From NCBI RefSeq assembly GCF_014191375.1, contig NZ_JACHWN010000008.1:222315-286314 (forward strand): a stretch of 64,000 nt of DNA, given 5' to 3'. Made by a program: the position numbers and the translations under genes. The stretch is from Mesorhizobium sp. RMAD-H1 (GTDB lineage: Bacteria; Pseudomonadota; Alphaproteobacteria; Rhizobiales; Rhizobiaceae). The notes below the pieces were generated by a model. It searched no databases. It saw nothing but the letters and a program-made list of their open reading frames with translations, and was not told where the DNA came from. This document shows positions 63,913 through 64,000 of this stretch, one piece after another (position 1 is the stretch's first letter; every line of letters starts with the position of its first letter).

Positions 63913-64000
63913 TCACCCGAAGACGATGGTCTTGTGCCCATTGAGCATGACGCGGCTTTCGAGATGCTGCTTGACGGCGCGGGCGAGCACGCGCGCCTCG
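63913..64000 (-). CDS. purU: Formyltetrahydrofolate deformylase C-terminus (partial)
   Basis: Only the last 29 codons lie in the window: EARVLARAVKQHLESRVMLN followed by GHKTIVFG and a stop. The closing R-V-x-L-N-G-x-K-T-I-V-F motif is that of PurU, which releases formate from 10-formyl-THF. It converges with gckA. The gene continues beyond the right edge. Confidence 0.75.
   Translation of the reverse strand, partial: EARVLARAVKQHLESRVMLNGHKTIVFG

Overview
The window is chromosomal DNA of an alphaproteobacterium of the order Hyphomicrobiales (Rhizobiales), most likely near Brucellaceae/Phyllobacteriaceae. This rests on gene content and order: ruvCAB - ybgC - tolQRAB-pal - cpoB - tilS - ftsH - glmM, paired Omp25/Omp31-type porin-like genes, rcdA, serC-serA with a serC-type leader, a PhyR-NepR-EcfG general stress response (GSR) locus, and TTAA-N7-TTAA (CtrA) boxes. 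DNA is GC-rich. I see no prophage, insertion sequence, CRISPR array or conjugation gene.

Layout. 1-9.7 kb: an ABC exporter cut by the window edge, an FAD dehydrogenase, a MotA/MotB-like energised channel pair, suhB, efp, a Sel1-repeat protein, thiE and a TSUP permease. 9.9-12.1 kb: opgC, a candidate small RNA under a CtrA box, and rcdA under a second CtrA box. 12.2-27.3 kb: ruvCAB, a GH5 hydrolase, the complete Tol-Pal cluster, tilS, ftsH and glmM, with a candidate minus-strand small RNA between ftsH and glmM. 27.5-29.5 kb: two tandem outer-membrane beta-barrel genes, each with a CtrA box and a terminator. 29.6-39.2 kb: serC-serA, a GNAT gene, purA, a membrane protein of unknown function, rpoH, an rluD-type gene, a small membrane protein and tRNA-Glu(CTC). 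39.4-42.8 kb: a helix-hairpin-helix membrane protein, an OmpA/BON protein and a Fur-family regulator. 42.8-52 kb: myo-inositol catabolism (iolC-iolD-iolE-orf-iolB, divergent iolG, an RpiR-type iolR and a second Gfo/Idh/MocA dehydrogenase) with visible operator palindromes.

52.0-62.5 kb is the most interesting part, a general stress response island. It holds phyR, nepR-ecfG, two HWE/HisKA_2-type sensor kinases, a degenerate receiver protein, a Crp/Fnr regulator and a run of envelope genes (DUF1328, lipid kinase, holin-like/DUF883, DUF3309, a 52-residue membrane protein, an AI-2E-type permease). By eye I find ten exact matches to the EcfG promoter GGAAC-N16/17-CGTT in about 10.5 kb. Nine stand at sensible distances before genes or before a geneless transcript; one is antisense. 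One promoter at 52506 reads into a stretch with no credible gene. That stretch holds two strong stem-loops, the first with a very C-rich loop, and ends in a perfect intrinsic terminator at 52708. I read this as a stress-sigma-dependent small RNA, functionally reminiscent of Caulobacter GsrN.

The window ends with glycerate 2-kinase and the last codons of a purU-type gene. Three small membrane-protein genes (53908-54072, 60814-60972, 61045-61203) are short enough to be missed by ordinary ORF calling and were found by reading the minus strand. All functional calls come from recognising motifs and context by eye; no database search was run.
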